Assembly (NCBI GenBank): GCA_009885905.1
Contig: VFJU01000269.1
Span: forward strand, 1-9,978
Reading direction: 5' to 3'
Length of the DNA stretch: 9,978 nt
Origin: Verrucomicrobiota bacterium
GTDB taxonomy: Bacteria; Verrucomicrobiota; Verrucomicrobiia; Verrucomicrobiales; Akkermansiaceae
In this document: positions 1-6,654 of the stretch, in pieces
Position numbering within the stretch: position 1 is the stretch's first letter
How the letters are laid out: the number at the start of each line of letters is the position of its first letter
Program-made: the position numbers and the translations under genes
The notes under the pieces: generated by a model
What the model was told of the DNA's origin: nothing
Seen by the model: the letters and a program-made list of their open reading frames with translations, nothing else
Databases searched by the model: none

Positions 1-671
1 GCCCATGTCGTTGGGTAAGGCGGGCGTTGGTAGGGTTCGCCAATCATGTTAGCGGTTTCGATTACCGTGAGCACGTGCATGTCTGGATTGAAATTTTTGA
101 GTGAATACCACTCCTCGTTGAAAGTAAAACTATCGCCGGCTTTTTCAAAACCTGGAAATTTTTTATCGATCACCTTGTTGGTGGCAACTTGTTGAGCGCC
201 ATGCGTAATGAACTCGCCGCCCAAGAGGCAGATGAACGGTTCTGGCCCATCTTTCGAATTTTTGGGCGTGTGAAATGTGTCACTGGCGGAGTGCAAGCCG
301 ACGAATCCTTTACCGCTTTTTACCCAGTCAAGCAGTGCTTTTTTTCCCGCTTCAGTCATCGCCGGTTGGCCGTCGGTTCCCGTTTCAGTTAGATTGCCTG
401 TGGTGTAAAAAATCACAGCGTCGAATCCAGCAAGATATTCAGGCGAAAACTTTGAGCCGTCCTTGGAAAATACAAACTCCCAGTTGTGCTTGGTTCCAAG
501 CTCGAGAAATATTTTTTCAGCAAAGCTTGGTTGACCTTTTTTCCATGAGATCACCTCGTGTTCGAACCCGCTGGATTTGCTGAAAAAGAGCAGTCGGTGG
601 TTAGGGGACGCAGGCAGTGGGAGGCAAACAAACCAAGCGAATGTAAGAGCGGTGATGGTACGTGTGATCAT
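1..671 (-). CDS. Secreted ThuA-like domain protein (partial, C-terminus beyond the left edge)
   Basis: The reverse strand from ATG at 671 is open to the window edge, giving 223 complete codons without a stop. Residues 1 to about 22 form a signal peptide: a short basic start, a hydrophobic core, then LPLPASP. The rest reads as a ThuA-like, class I glutamine amidotransferase-like fold (trehalose-utilisation family). Supporting marks are an N-terminal strand RLLFFSKSSGFEHE, the strand DAVIFYTTGNL (84-94), the hallmark GKGFVGLHSASDTF (120-133) and a late PYPTTW (218-223). Many such secreted proteins occur in PVC bacteria, often as domains of larger carbohydrate-related or membrane-bound dehydrogenase-like proteins. 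The biochemical reaction of the family is poorly defined, so I claim no substrate. The start is supported by the signal peptide beginning exactly there. No Shine-Dalgarno sequence is visible. It lies 21 bases downstream of the terminator of the lipoprotein gene. The missing C-terminus could carry further domains. Confidence 0.88.
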   Translation of the reverse strand, partial: MITRTITALTFAWFVCLPLPASPNHRLLFFSKSSGFEHEVISWKKGQPSFAEKIFLELGTKHNWEFVFSKDGSKFSPEYLAGFDAVIFYTTGNLTETGTDGQPAMTEAGKKALLDWVKSGKGFVGLHSASDTFHTPKNSKDGPEPFICLLGGEFITHGAQQVATNKVIDKKFPGFEKAGDSFTFNEEWYSLKNFNPDMHVLTVIETANMIGEPYQRPPYPTTW

Positions 672-691
672 AGTATAAAAAAGATTTCAGC

Positions 692-729
692 AAAAAAAAA
701 GCCCGACTCGCATTGGATGCGAGTCGGGC
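692..729 (-). terminator. Strong Rho-independent terminator of the small lipoprotein gene
   Basis: A perfect 12-bp inverted repeat lies at 701-712 and 718-729 (arm GCCCGACTCGCA) with a 5-base loop at 713-717. On the minus strand it is followed at once by nine T residues (700 down to 692). It starts 12 bases after the stop codon of the lipoprotein gene at 742. On the plus strand there is no T run after the stem, so it acts in one direction only. Its end is only 21 bases from the start codon of the downstream ThuA-like gene. Confidence 0.95.
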
Positions 730-741
730 AAGTGAGCTAAA

Positions 742-852
742 TTACTTAGCGGATGGCACTGGCGCTGGTGCTGGTGCTGGTGCAGTTGGGCAGCATGAAG
801 CTGCGAGGACGGAAACAGCGGCAGCAATGACAAGGAATTTAACAGTTTTCAT
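742..852 (-). CDS. Very small Pro-Ala-rich lipoprotein, 36 aa
   Basis: A 36-codon gene that starts at ATG 852 and stops at TAA 742-744. The N-terminus MKTVKFLVIAAAVSV is a compact signal peptide. It is followed by LAAS-C with Cys20 as the probable lipidated residue, a plausible though not perfect lipobox (Ala at -3). The mature part would be only 17 residues: CCPT, then four Ala-Pro pairs, then VPSAK. The Ala-Pro stretch is encoded by a near-perfect hexanucleotide repeat (about 756-784). An upstream in-frame ATG at 957 would add 35 residues that look like translated leader and would bury the signal peptide, so I reject it. Reality is supported by the clean signal peptide, the stop just before a strong terminator, and the structured leader. 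Function is unknown. A lipid-anchored spacer or envelope peptide is an inference. The C-terminal Lys recalls Braun lipoprotein, but there is no helix or other similarity. Confidence 0.75.
   Translation of the reverse strand: MKTVKFLVIAAAVSVLAASCCPTAPAPAPAPVPSAK
756..784 (-). repeat. Tandem hexanucleotide repeat encoding Ala-Pro pairs
   Basis: On the plus strand units of GGTGCT or close variants (GGCACT, GGCGCT, GGTGCT, GGTGCT, GGTGCA) follow one another. On the coding (minus) strand these give alternating GCA/GCG and CCA codons, that is Ala-Pro pairs of the lipoprotein. Unit-number change would lengthen or shorten the mature peptide by two residues without a frameshift. Confidence 0.7.
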
Positions 853-883
853 TTTTATAGTGTGGTTGTTGTTTTCTCTGCAC

Positions 884-902
884 CTGAGCGAATTTCGCCC
901 AG
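884..902 (-). promoter_or_regulatory. Hairpin in the probable 5' leader of the lipoprotein gene
   Basis: Positions 884-890 and 896-902 pair as a 7-bp stem with one G-U wobble and a 5-base loop (minus strand arm CTGGGCG, loop AAATT, arm CGCTCAG). It sits 32 bases upstream of the start codon at 852. A consensus -35 hexamer TTGACA lies further upstream on the same strand (952-957), although I find no good -10 at the right distance. If transcription begins near there, the leader would be about 70 bases long and contain this hairpin. Whether it stabilises the transcript or controls translation cannot be seen. Confidence 0.3.
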
Positions 903-1072
903 CGCGCCGCCAGACTAGCGGTTCTATTTCGTGAATCAAGCTCGGATTACTTGTCAATCAATGTGAACTAAGTATTGCGCTAATGGATTGAAAATAAAAG
1001 GAATGCAGCTGTAAATTCGTATGATTACGCGAAAATTTCCGCGCATTTAGGAATTTTCAGAGTGGGATTCAA

Positions 1073-2353
1073 TTACGCCGCGTCTTGATCGGCGCGTTTG
1101 CGGCGGATCGACGGTTGGCGCTCGCCGAGTACCACTTGGCGGTTGATCGTCACGGTGTCGATGTCCTGTCGCGAGGGAATTTCGAACATCACATCGAGCA
1201 TCATTTTTTCGAAAATCGACCGCAAGGCGCGGGCACCGGTGCCTCGCTTGACGGCCTCTTGGGCGAGTGCTTGGAAGGCGTCTCGGGTGACGCGCAGCTT
1301 CACGCCGTTCATCGCGAGTTGTTTGCCGTATTGTTTGACCAAAGCGTTTTTTGGCTCGGTTAGAATTGAGATGAGTTCAGCTTCCGTTAGTTTTCTCAGA
1401 GCGGAGATCACTGGGATACGACCAATGAATTCCGGGATGAGTCCGAAATGAAGCAGATCTTCAGGCTGGACTTTTTCTAACACATTTTTCTCAGGGTCAT
1501 CCAAGTTTTCTTTTCGGGTGTCGGCGTGGAATCCGAGTGTGTTGCTACCGAGTCTGCGGCGAACCATGTCCTCGAGACCCACAAACGCGCCACCGACGAT
1601 GAAAAGAATTTTCTCGGTGTTGACTTGGATGTACTCTTGTTGTGGATGTTTGCGCCCGCCTTGTGGGGGGACGTTGCAAATCGTGCCTTCGAGGATTTTG
1701 AGCAGCGCTTGTTGCACGCCTTCGCCCGAGACGTCGCGGGTGATTGAAACGTTTTCCGTTTTGCGGCCTATTTTATCGATCTCGTCGACATAGATGATTC
1801 CGCGTTCGGCGCGGGTGACATCGAAGTCGGCGGCTTGTAGTAGGCGAAGGATGATGTTTTCGACGTCTTCACCGACGTAGCCGGCCTCGGTGAGAGTGGT
1901 GGCGTCAACGATGCAGAATGGTACATCGAGGACTCGTGCCAGCGTGCGTGCGAGCAGGGTTTTGCCAGATCCCGTGGGGCCGAGCAGCATGATGTTAGAC
2001 TTTTCAATCTCCACATCCTTAAACTCGTCGGAGACGTTGGTCGCGTCTTGTTGAAGCCTTTGGTAATGATTGTAAACTGCGACCGAAAGAACTTTTTTAG
2101 CATTTTCTTGGCCGATGACATGCTCGTTGAGTTTAGCAAGAATCGAAGCTGGGGAGGGGATGCCCTTGGCGGGTTTTTCGATCGTTTTTTTCCCCTTGGC
2201 TGGGCTCTTACCGCTTTCTTTTTCGAGAATATTGGCACAAACGTCGACGCATTCGTTGCAAATATACACGCCGGGACCAGCGATGAGTTTTTTGACCTCT
2301 GAGTGACTCTTTCCACAGAAAGAACACATCGTTAGATTGGTAGCGCGTGCCAT
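1073..2353 (-). CDS. clpX: ATP-dependent Clp protease ATP-binding subunit ClpX
   Basis: Full-length 426-aa ClpX, the AAA+ unfoldase that recognises tagged cytosolic proteins, unfolds them with ATP and feeds them into ClpP. All landmarks are present. The N-terminal zinc-binding domain has CSFC at 10-13 and CNEC at 32-35. Walker A is GPTGSGKT at 125-132, the pore-1 loop GYVG at 158-161 and Walker [10 protein letters not shown] at 186-194. The pore-2 RKH loop is at 234-236. The ClpP-docking loop, IGF in Escherichia coli, reads LGF at 273-275. The arginine-finger motif EFIGR is at 308-312 and sensor 2 GTGARALR at 371-378. The length matches the family. The start at 2353 puts the zinc finger at the expected distance. 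The gene lies 33 bases after clpP in the conserved order tig-clpP-clpX and probably shares its transcript. The leader has no Shine-Dalgarno sequence and is rich in A and C. The C-terminal tail after residue 410 is charged. Confidence 0.98.
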   Translation of the reverse strand: MARATNLTMCSFCGKSHSEVKKLIAGPGVYICNECVDVCANILEKESGKSPAKGKKTIEKPAKGIPSPASILAKLNEHVIGQENAKKVLSVAVYNHYQRLQQDATNVSDEFKDVEIEKSNIMLLGPTGSGKTLLARTLARVLDVPFCIVDATTLTEAGYVGEDVENIILRLLQAADFDVTRAERGIIYVDEIDKIGRKTENVSITRDVSGEGVQQALLKILEGTICNVPPQGGRKHPQQEYIQVNTEKILFIVGGAFVGLEDMVRRRLGSNTLGFHADTRKENLDDPEKNVLEKVQPEDLLHFGLIPEFIGRIPVISALRKLTEAELISILTEPKNALVKQYGKQLAMNGVKLRVTRDAFQALAQEAVKRGTGARALRSIFEKMMLDVMFEIPSRQDIDTVTINRQVVLGERQPSIRRKRADQDAA

Positions 2354-2386
2354 GGGTGCGTTGGTTAAGATTGGAAATCTGCGAGA

Positions 2387-3046
2387 TTATGCGTCGGTCT
2401 TTTTCTCCTCGATGGCGGCGACGCCTGCGTCCGGGAGTTGTTTGCGGTTTTCGAGAACTTTGTCGACAAGACCGTATGCGACCGCTTGTTCGGCGGTCAT
2501 GTAGTTGTCGCGGTCCGAGTCATTTTCGACCTGCTCGATGGACTTGCCGGTGTGAAAGGCGAGGATGCCATTGAGGCGTTTTTTCAGGTTGAACATGAAG
2601 CCGATGGTGCGCTCGACATCGGAAGCGGTACCTTGGGCGCCGCCGGAAACTTGGTGAATCATCACATGGGAGTTTGGCAAGCAGAAGCGTTTGCCCTTGG
2701 TCCCTGCCGTGAGAAGCACGGAGCCCATGGATGCGGCGATGCCGATGCAGTAGGTGTTCACATCGCAGGTGAGGAATTGCATGGTATCATACATCGCAAG
2801 TCCTGCGGTGACCGATCCGCCGGGGGAGTTGATGTAGATATGGATGTCCTTTTTTGGATCCTGCATTTGCAGGAACAAGAGTTGTGCGATCACCGAGTTT
2901 GCGACGAAGTCATCGATCGGTACGCCGATGAAAATGATGCGATCTTTAAGAAGCCGCGAGTAGATGTCGAACGAGCGTTCGCCGCGGCCGTCGGATTCGA
3001 CGACAACGGGCACGTAGTAGTTTTTCGGCGGGGATGAAGAGCTCAT
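2387..3046 (-). CDS. clpP: ATP-dependent Clp protease proteolytic subunit ClpP
   Basis: ClpP is the serine peptidase that forms the two-ring, 14-subunit chamber docked by ClpX. Counting from the ATG at 3046 (219 aa), the catalytic triad is Ser106 in GIAASMGS, His131 in MIHQ and Asp180 in DSDRDN. The spacings of 25 and 49 residues equal those of the Escherichia coli enzyme (97/122/171). Other family marks are [32 protein letters not shown] and the C-terminal YGLVDKVL. A second in-frame ATG at 3070 would give 227 aa with an extra MLNFQSPS and would overlap the tig stop by 8 bases. I prefer 3046 because it leaves a short gap after tig, but neither start has a Shine-Dalgarno sequence and the choice is open. 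The first residues may be a propeptide. The tail after VDKVL is a short charged extension. Confidence 0.97.
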   Translation of the reverse strand: MSSSSPPKNYYVPVVVESDGRGERSFDIYSRLLKDRIIFIGVPIDDFVANSVIAQLLFLQMQDPKKDIHIYINSPGGSVTAGLAMYDTMQFLTCDVNTYCIGIAASMGSVLLTAGTKGKRFCLPNSHVMIHQVSGGAQGTASDVERTIGFMFNLKKRLNGILAFHTGKSIEQVENDSDRDNYMTAEQAVAYGLVDKVLENRKQLPDAGVAAIEEKKTDA

Positions 3047-3062
3047 GGATGGTGATTGGAAA

Positions 3063-4391
3063 TTAAGCATCGAGGGTGGTTTCGTTTGATTCGACTACGT
3101 TCGCGTGCTCGACGAGGAAGTCAATGGTCTTACCGATGGCCATTGAGCTGCGGATGTTTTGCAGGCGGCCTGCGCGTTGCATGTCCTTGATGAATTTTTT
3201 CGGAGCGATCTTCCGTGAGTTTGCGATTTGTGCAAGATGGTTGATCAATTCGTTGTCGGTGACATGGATTTTTTCGATGCGAGCGATTTCCTGCAGGATG
3301 AAATTCGTCCTCAAGTTAGAGACGGCTTGAGCGCCTGCGCTGGCAAAGATTTCCCCCTGTTGGGATGCGATTTCTGACTCGCTCATGCCTGCTTTCACGC
3401 CCTGTTTGACCAAGGCGTCGGCTTGGTTTTGTGTTTCTTGGAAGACGAGATCTTCTGGCAGTTCGAAACTCACCAGCGAGTTAAAGTGGGCGACAATTTG
3501 ATTGACCTTCATGTCGGAGATTTTGCGGTTTCGTTCGTCGCTCATGTTCGTACGAATGATTTCCTTGATTTCGGCCATCGTTTTGCCTGGAGCGAGGCGT
3601 TCTGCCATCGCGTCGTCGAGGGCTGGAAGGATCGCTTGCTTGAGTTCTTTAATCGTGACCTGGAAAACCATTTCCTTGTTAGCAAGTTTTTGGATTTGAA
3701 AATCTTCTGGTAGGGTGACTGTGATCTCGCGCGAGTCGCCAATATTCATGCCGGTCATTTGTACGGCGAATCCTGGTAGAAATGCTTCTTCATCGAGACG
3801 AATCCAAAAACCCTCGCGACCTGATAGGTGGCCAGCGGGCTCCTCGAGAAATACCTCGGTTGGTTTGCCATCGACCGAAGAAGTGTAGTCGACGACCGTG
3901 AAGTCCGCCATTGCAGCGGGACGGTCTGTGATGTCGTTGAACTCGGCAAAGCGTTCTTGGAGAGCGGTGAGTTGGGCGTCGATATCCTCTTCTGGAACGG
4001 TGCTGAGTGGAACGGTCACGTTGACGCCTATGTAATCAGGCAGTGCCACTTCGGGAGCGAGGGTGAGTTTCGAAACGAAGGTGACGGTCCCATTCGGATG
4101 GGTGGTGACATTCTCGGGCACGCCGAAGTCGAGCACGTGGAGGGATTCTTGTTTGAGAGCTTCGTCGTAGGCCTCGTTGATGAGGTTGCCGTTGAGTTCT
4201 TGGGCGATTTCCTTTTGAAAGCGTTTTTCCACGACCGTGCGCGGGGCTTTGCCCGGCCGATAGCCTGGCACGCGGGCCTTGTTGGCATATCCGGTAATGA
4301 TTTGGTTACGCTCCCCGTTGACTTTTTCGGCTGGGATTTCAACGCGGAGGGTGGCTACGCACTTGGGCTGCTTTTCGACGACAATGTTCAT
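3063..4391 (-). CDS. tig: Trigger factor, ribosome-associated chaperone and peptidyl-prolyl isomerase
   Basis: Trigger factor binds the ribosomal exit tunnel and shields nascent chains. From ATG 4391 the protein is 442 aa, the usual length. The N-terminal domain carries the ribosome-binding signature as [10 protein letters not shown] (GYRPGKAP at 43-50; Escherichia coli has GFRxGKxP). A central FKBP-type isomerase domain (roughly 150-250) includes [16 protein letters not shown] and a closing strand [11 protein letters not shown]. The remainder is the helical SurA-like chaperone arm. Position and order (first gene of tig-clpP-clpX) support the call. An in-frame ATG at 4430 would give 455 aa, but it lies inside the -10 box of the promoter described here, so it cannot be in the transcript. 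The start [20 protein letters not shown] also aligns with typical family N-termini. It is divergent from the methyltransferase gene, and no Shine-Dalgarno sequence is seen. Confidence 0.97.
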   Translation of the reverse strand: MNIVVEKQPKCVATLRVEIPAEKVNGERNQIITGYANKARVPGYRPGKAPRTVVEKRFQKEIAQELNGNLINEAYDEALKQESLHVLDFGVPENVTTHPNGTVTFVSKLTLAPEVALPDYIGVNVTVPLSTVPEEDIDAQLTALQERFAEFNDITDRPAAMADFTVVDYTSSVDGKPTEVFLEEPAGHLSGREGFWIRLDEEAFLPGFAVQMTGMNIGDSREITVTLPEDFQIQKLANKEMVFQVTIKELKQAILPALDDAMAERLAPGKTMAEIKEIIRTNMSDERNRKISDMKVNQIVAHFNSLVSFELPEDLVFQETQNQADALVKQGVKAGMSESEIASQQGEIFASAGAQAVSNLRTNFILQEIARIEKIHVTDNELINHLAQIANSRKIAPKKFIKDMQRAGRLQNIRSSMAIGKTIDFLVEHANVVESNETTLDA

Positions 4392-4425
4392 GATAAATAG
4401 GCCCGAGATCCATGTCGGGGCGAGA

Positions 4426-4455
4426 ACCATAGAGGGCGCGGGTGGAACTTGTCAA
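4426..4455 (-). promoter_or_regulatory. Sigma70-type promoter of the tig-clpP-clpX operon
   Basis: On the minus strand a perfect -35 hexamer TTGACA (4455-4450) is separated by 18 bases from TATGGT (4431-4426), which matches four of six consensus -10 positions. Transcription would begin near 4419, giving a leader of about 28 bases before the tig ATG at 4391. The call rests on sequence match and on location in the 121-base gap between divergent genes. Confidence 0.65.
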
Positions 4456-4512
4456 ACAGGGTGTGCGAAAAGCTCGCGGCGGAGCGTTGTGCCGGGTAGA
4501 ACCTCGCCAACA

Positions 4513-5457
4513 ATGAACGAAACGTCCGTGCAACCTCAAACGTCGCCCACCGGCATGGATCGCTGGCGGCGTGAGCGAGCGTGCCTCGAAAACGAGCTGG
4601 GCGAGTGCATCACTCTGGACGCATTGACGGGGCCTTGTGGCAATTTTATGTCACTGGGAAATGGGGGATTTCCGTGCAGCGGGGGATTTCTGCAAGACGA
4701 CGCCGGAGGACCTGCGGGCTGGTTGATCGCCCAGCGCAAGGCGGGGCACCGTCACTCGGTCGATGACGTGCTGACCGCGTGGTATGCGCTCCAAGTTTCG
4801 CCGATGGTGGCGGAGCATCTGGATCTGGGCACAGGAATCGGGACGGTCGGCTTGCTGACGATGTGGGGGATGGGGTCGGGTGCGCGGCTCACTGGGGTGG
4901 AGGCGCAGGAAATTAGTTTTCGGCTGCTGCGGGCCAACGTCGAGGCCAACGGCTTGGAAGCACGGGTCGAGGTCTGCCACGGCGACCTTCGCGAGTTGGC
5001 CTTGGGGCGGAATTTTCCGTTGGTTACTGGCAGTCCGCCGTACTTTCCAGCAGGTTCGGGGGTGATTCCGCAAGATTCCCAGCGAGCGCATGCCCGCTTT
5101 GAATTGCGCGGCGATGTCAGCGACTACGCGAGAGCGGCGGTGCGGCACTTGGGTGATGGTGGGTGGTTTGTGTTATGTTTTCCGACGCCGCAAAGGCAGC
5201 GGGCCTTGGACGGGCTGGCCGCGGCGGGATTGGCGGTGGTCAGCCTGCGCGATGTCATCCCACGCGAGACATTGGCGCCCTTGTTCACCCTTTTTGCCTG
5301 CCGACATGTTCGAGATTTCTCGGGACAGAGCATCATTGAAAATCCGCTGGTCGTACGCGAGTCGAGCGGGCGGCTCACTGCGGAGATGGCGCAAGTGCGG
5401 CGTGTGTTCGGATTTGCCGATGGCGATGCACATGGTGGTCATGTTGCGCCAAGTTGA
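4513..5457 (+). CDS. TrmN6/YfiC-like N6-adenine methyltransferase, probably tRNA-modifying
   Basis: A Rossmann-fold, S-adenosylmethionine-dependent methyltransferase of 314 aa from ATG 4513. The pattern resembles the tRNA1(Val) m6A37 enzyme. A region QRKAGHRHSVDDVLTAWYA (Asp84, Asp85) corresponds to the family's substrate-side segment. It is followed by SAM-binding motif I DLGTGIG (104-110), an acidic residue after strand 2 (TGVEAQ), and the adenine-binding motif IV as SPPYF (174-178) in place of the usual NPPY. Ser is accepted at this place in the wider amino-methyltransferase group. About 60 extra residues precede the core compared with YfiC (245 aa), so the start could also be ATG 4555 (300 aa). 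The reading frame stays open back into tig (4279), but that part is antisense to tig and not credible. No Shine-Dalgarno sequence is visible. HemK/PrmC-type protein methylation is less likely. The tRNA target is inferred. Confidence 0.8.
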   Translation: MNETSVQPQTSPTGMDRWRRERACLENELGECITLDALTGPCGNFMSLGNGGFPCSGGFLQDDAGGPAGWLIAQRKAGHRHSVDDVLTAWYALQVSPMVAEHLDLGTGIGTVGLLTMWGMGSGARLTGVEAQEISFRLLRANVEANGLEARVEVCHGDLRELALGRNFPLVTGSPPYFPAGSGVIPQDSQRAHARFELRGDVSDYARAAVRHLGDGGWFVLCFPTPQRQRALDGLAAAGLAVVSLRDVIPRETLAPLFTLFACRHVRDFSGQSIIENPLVVRESSGRLTAEMAQVRRVFGFADGDAHGGHVAPS

Positions 5458-5463
5458 TGAGCG

Positions 5464-5491
5464 GGTGATTTGAAGATCAGTCACCACTTTT
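5464..5491 (+). terminator. Possible weak terminator after the methyltransferase gene
   Basis: Seven bases after the methyltransferase stop, GGTGATT (5464-5470) can pair with AGTCACC (5479-5485), with one G-U pair, across an 8-base loop. A run of four T (5488-5491) follows after two bases. The stem is short and the T run poor, so this is only suggestive. It would separate the methyltransferase transcript from bioB. Confidence 0.25.
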
Positions 5492-5566
5492 CACCACGGA
5501 CAAATTGCTATCTTCTTTCCAAGCTGCAATTTTCGCGACTCACTTCGAGCACACCTCTGCAAGACC

Positions 5567-6577
5567 ATGACCCTCGCCGAACTTCAAGACCTCAACTCGC
5601 TGCCGTTTTTCGAACTCCTCAAGCGCGCTCACGCAGTCCACGAGGCAAATTTCCCAGATGGGAAAATTCAACTTTGCACGTTGCTCTCGATCAAGACGGG
5701 TGGATGTTCCGAAGACTGCGCTTACTGCACCCAGTCCGCACGCTATGAAACCGACCTGCAAAACCAACGGCTTCTATCAAAAGAAGCCGTGATGGAAAGT
5801 GCACGGGCGGCTCGTGAGAATGGCTCCACACGCTTCTGTATGGGCGCCGCATGGCGAGGCGTGCGTGGTGGTACGGACCGCTTCAATCAAGTGGTGGACA
5901 TTATTCGCGACGTCTCCACGCTTGGCATGGAAGTTTGTGTCACGCTCGGCGAGCTCGGTCCTGCGGAGGCGGTGATGCTCAAGGAGGCCGGCGTCACCGC
6001 TTACAATCACAATTTAGACACCTCGCCCGAACATTACCCTAACATCGTTACAACGCACACCTATGAGGATCGACTCAGGACCATTCGCAATGTTCAAGAC
6101 GCAGGGATGGCCGTCTGCTGCGGTGGGATTCTTGGAATCAGCGAAACCATCACCGATCGACTCCGTTTGTTAGAAGTGATCTCGAGTTTTAATCCACAAC
6201 CGGAGAGTGTGCCAATCAACTCGCTCATGCCCATGCCCGGCACGCCGTTGGCTGGAAATGCGCAGGTTGATCCATTCGACCTCATTCGGATGATCGCCTG
6301 TGCGCGGATCGCGGTGCCAGCCGCAAAGGTTCGCCTGTCCGCTGGGCGTACGCGGCTTTCTGACGAGACCCAAGCTCTGTGTTTTTTCGCGGGAGCAAAT
6401 TCGATTTTCTACGGCGACAAGCTTCTCACGGCCGATAACCCAGAGGCTGGCAAGGACCGCGAGTTGTTGGCCAAGCTCGGTCTTGAGACGCTCGAACCGA
6501 ATCCCGCACTCGACGTGCCCGTCAAAAATAGTGAGTTGCCCGCAAGCCCTGCTTGTGCCACGGCGAGCTGTTGTTAG
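5567..6577 (+). CDS. bioB: Biotin synthase BioB
   Basis: Radical-SAM enzyme of 336 aa that inserts sulfur into dethiobiotin in the last step of biotin synthesis. The [4Fe-4S] cluster motif is Cys47, Cys51 and Cys54 (GGCSEDCAYCTQS). Ligands of the sacrificial [2Fe-2S] cluster are Cys91 (RFCMGAAW), Cys124 (CVTLGEL), Cys184 (CCGGILG) and Arg256 (RLSAGR). The last two spacings (60 and 72 residues) equal those in Escherichia coli. YNHNLDTSPE (146-155) and the PINSLMPMPGTPL segment are also typical. The start ATG 5567 gives the expected N-terminus before the cluster, again without a Shine-Dalgarno sequence. No other biotin gene (bioA, bioD, bioF) lies nearby, so it stands alone here. An oddity is the C-terminal tail with Cys330, Cys335 and Cys336 (SPACATASCC), beyond the barrel. 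Confidence 0.98.
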   Translation: MTLAELQDLNSLPFFELLKRAHAVHEANFPDGKIQLCTLLSIKTGGCSEDCAYCTQSARYETDLQNQRLLSKEAVMESARAARENGSTRFCMGAAWRGVRGGTDRFNQVVDIIRDVSTLGMEVCVTLGELGPAEAVMLKEAGVTAYNHNLDTSPEHYPNIVTTHTYEDRLRTIRNVQDAGMAVCCGGILGISETITDRLRLLEVISSFNPQPESVPINSLMPMPGTPLAGNAQVDPFDLIRMIACARIAVPAAKVRLSAGRTRLSDETQALCFFAGANSIFYGDKLLTADNPEAGKDRELLAKLGLETLEPNPALDVPVKNSELPASPACATASCC

Positions 6578-6654
6578 GAATTCCCTTTCGTGCCTTTGGC
6601 TTGAACTGGACTTCTTGACTTGATCGCAAGGAGTTTCAGTCGCATCGTTTACCC

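Noticed and set aside
189..583. Plus-strand open frames over the left edge
   Set aside because: They are opposite the ThuA-like gene, whose signal peptide and GLHSASD motif make it the real one.
853..957. N-terminal extension of the lipoprotein to ATG 957
   Set aside because: It adds 35 hydrophilic, Arg-rich residues before a clear signal peptide, passes through the leader hairpin, and overlaps the -35-like TTGACA.
952..957. TTGACA on the minus strand as a promoter of the lipoprotein gene
   Set aside because: The -35 match is perfect, but I find no acceptable -10 at 16-18 bases, so it is mentioned only as a possibility.
1028..1043. Inverted repeat CGCGAAAATTTCCGCG downstream of clpX as operon terminator
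   Set aside because: It forms a hairpin of about six pairs with a 4-base loop, but no T run follows on the minus strand. It is not convincing as an intrinsic terminator.
1768..2316. Minus-strand open frame of 182 codons in a second frame inside clpX
   Set aside because: It is on the same strand as clpX but in another frame, with a low-complexity Ser/Pro/Lys-rich peptide. ClpX is intact.
2438..3037. Long plus-strand open frame (199 codons) opposite clpP
   Set aside because: It lies wholly antisense to an unmistakable ClpP, has no family features and is a codon-bias shadow.
3828..4400. Plus-strand open frame of 190 codons opposite tig
   Set aside because: It is antisense to trigger factor, with no recognisable motif or initiation signal.
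4279..4512. N-terminal extension of the methyltransferase back to 4279
   Set aside because: It would run over the tig start and the tig promoter on the opposite strand, and the added residues show no methyltransferase similarity.
5505..5533. TTGCTA with AATTTT 17 bases downstream as a bioB promoter
   Set aside because: The -10 matches only three of six positions, so I consider it chance.
6615..6643. TTGACT at 6615-6620 as -35 of a kinase promoter
   Set aside because: No reasonable -10 follows at the right spacing (the sequence there is AGTCGC).
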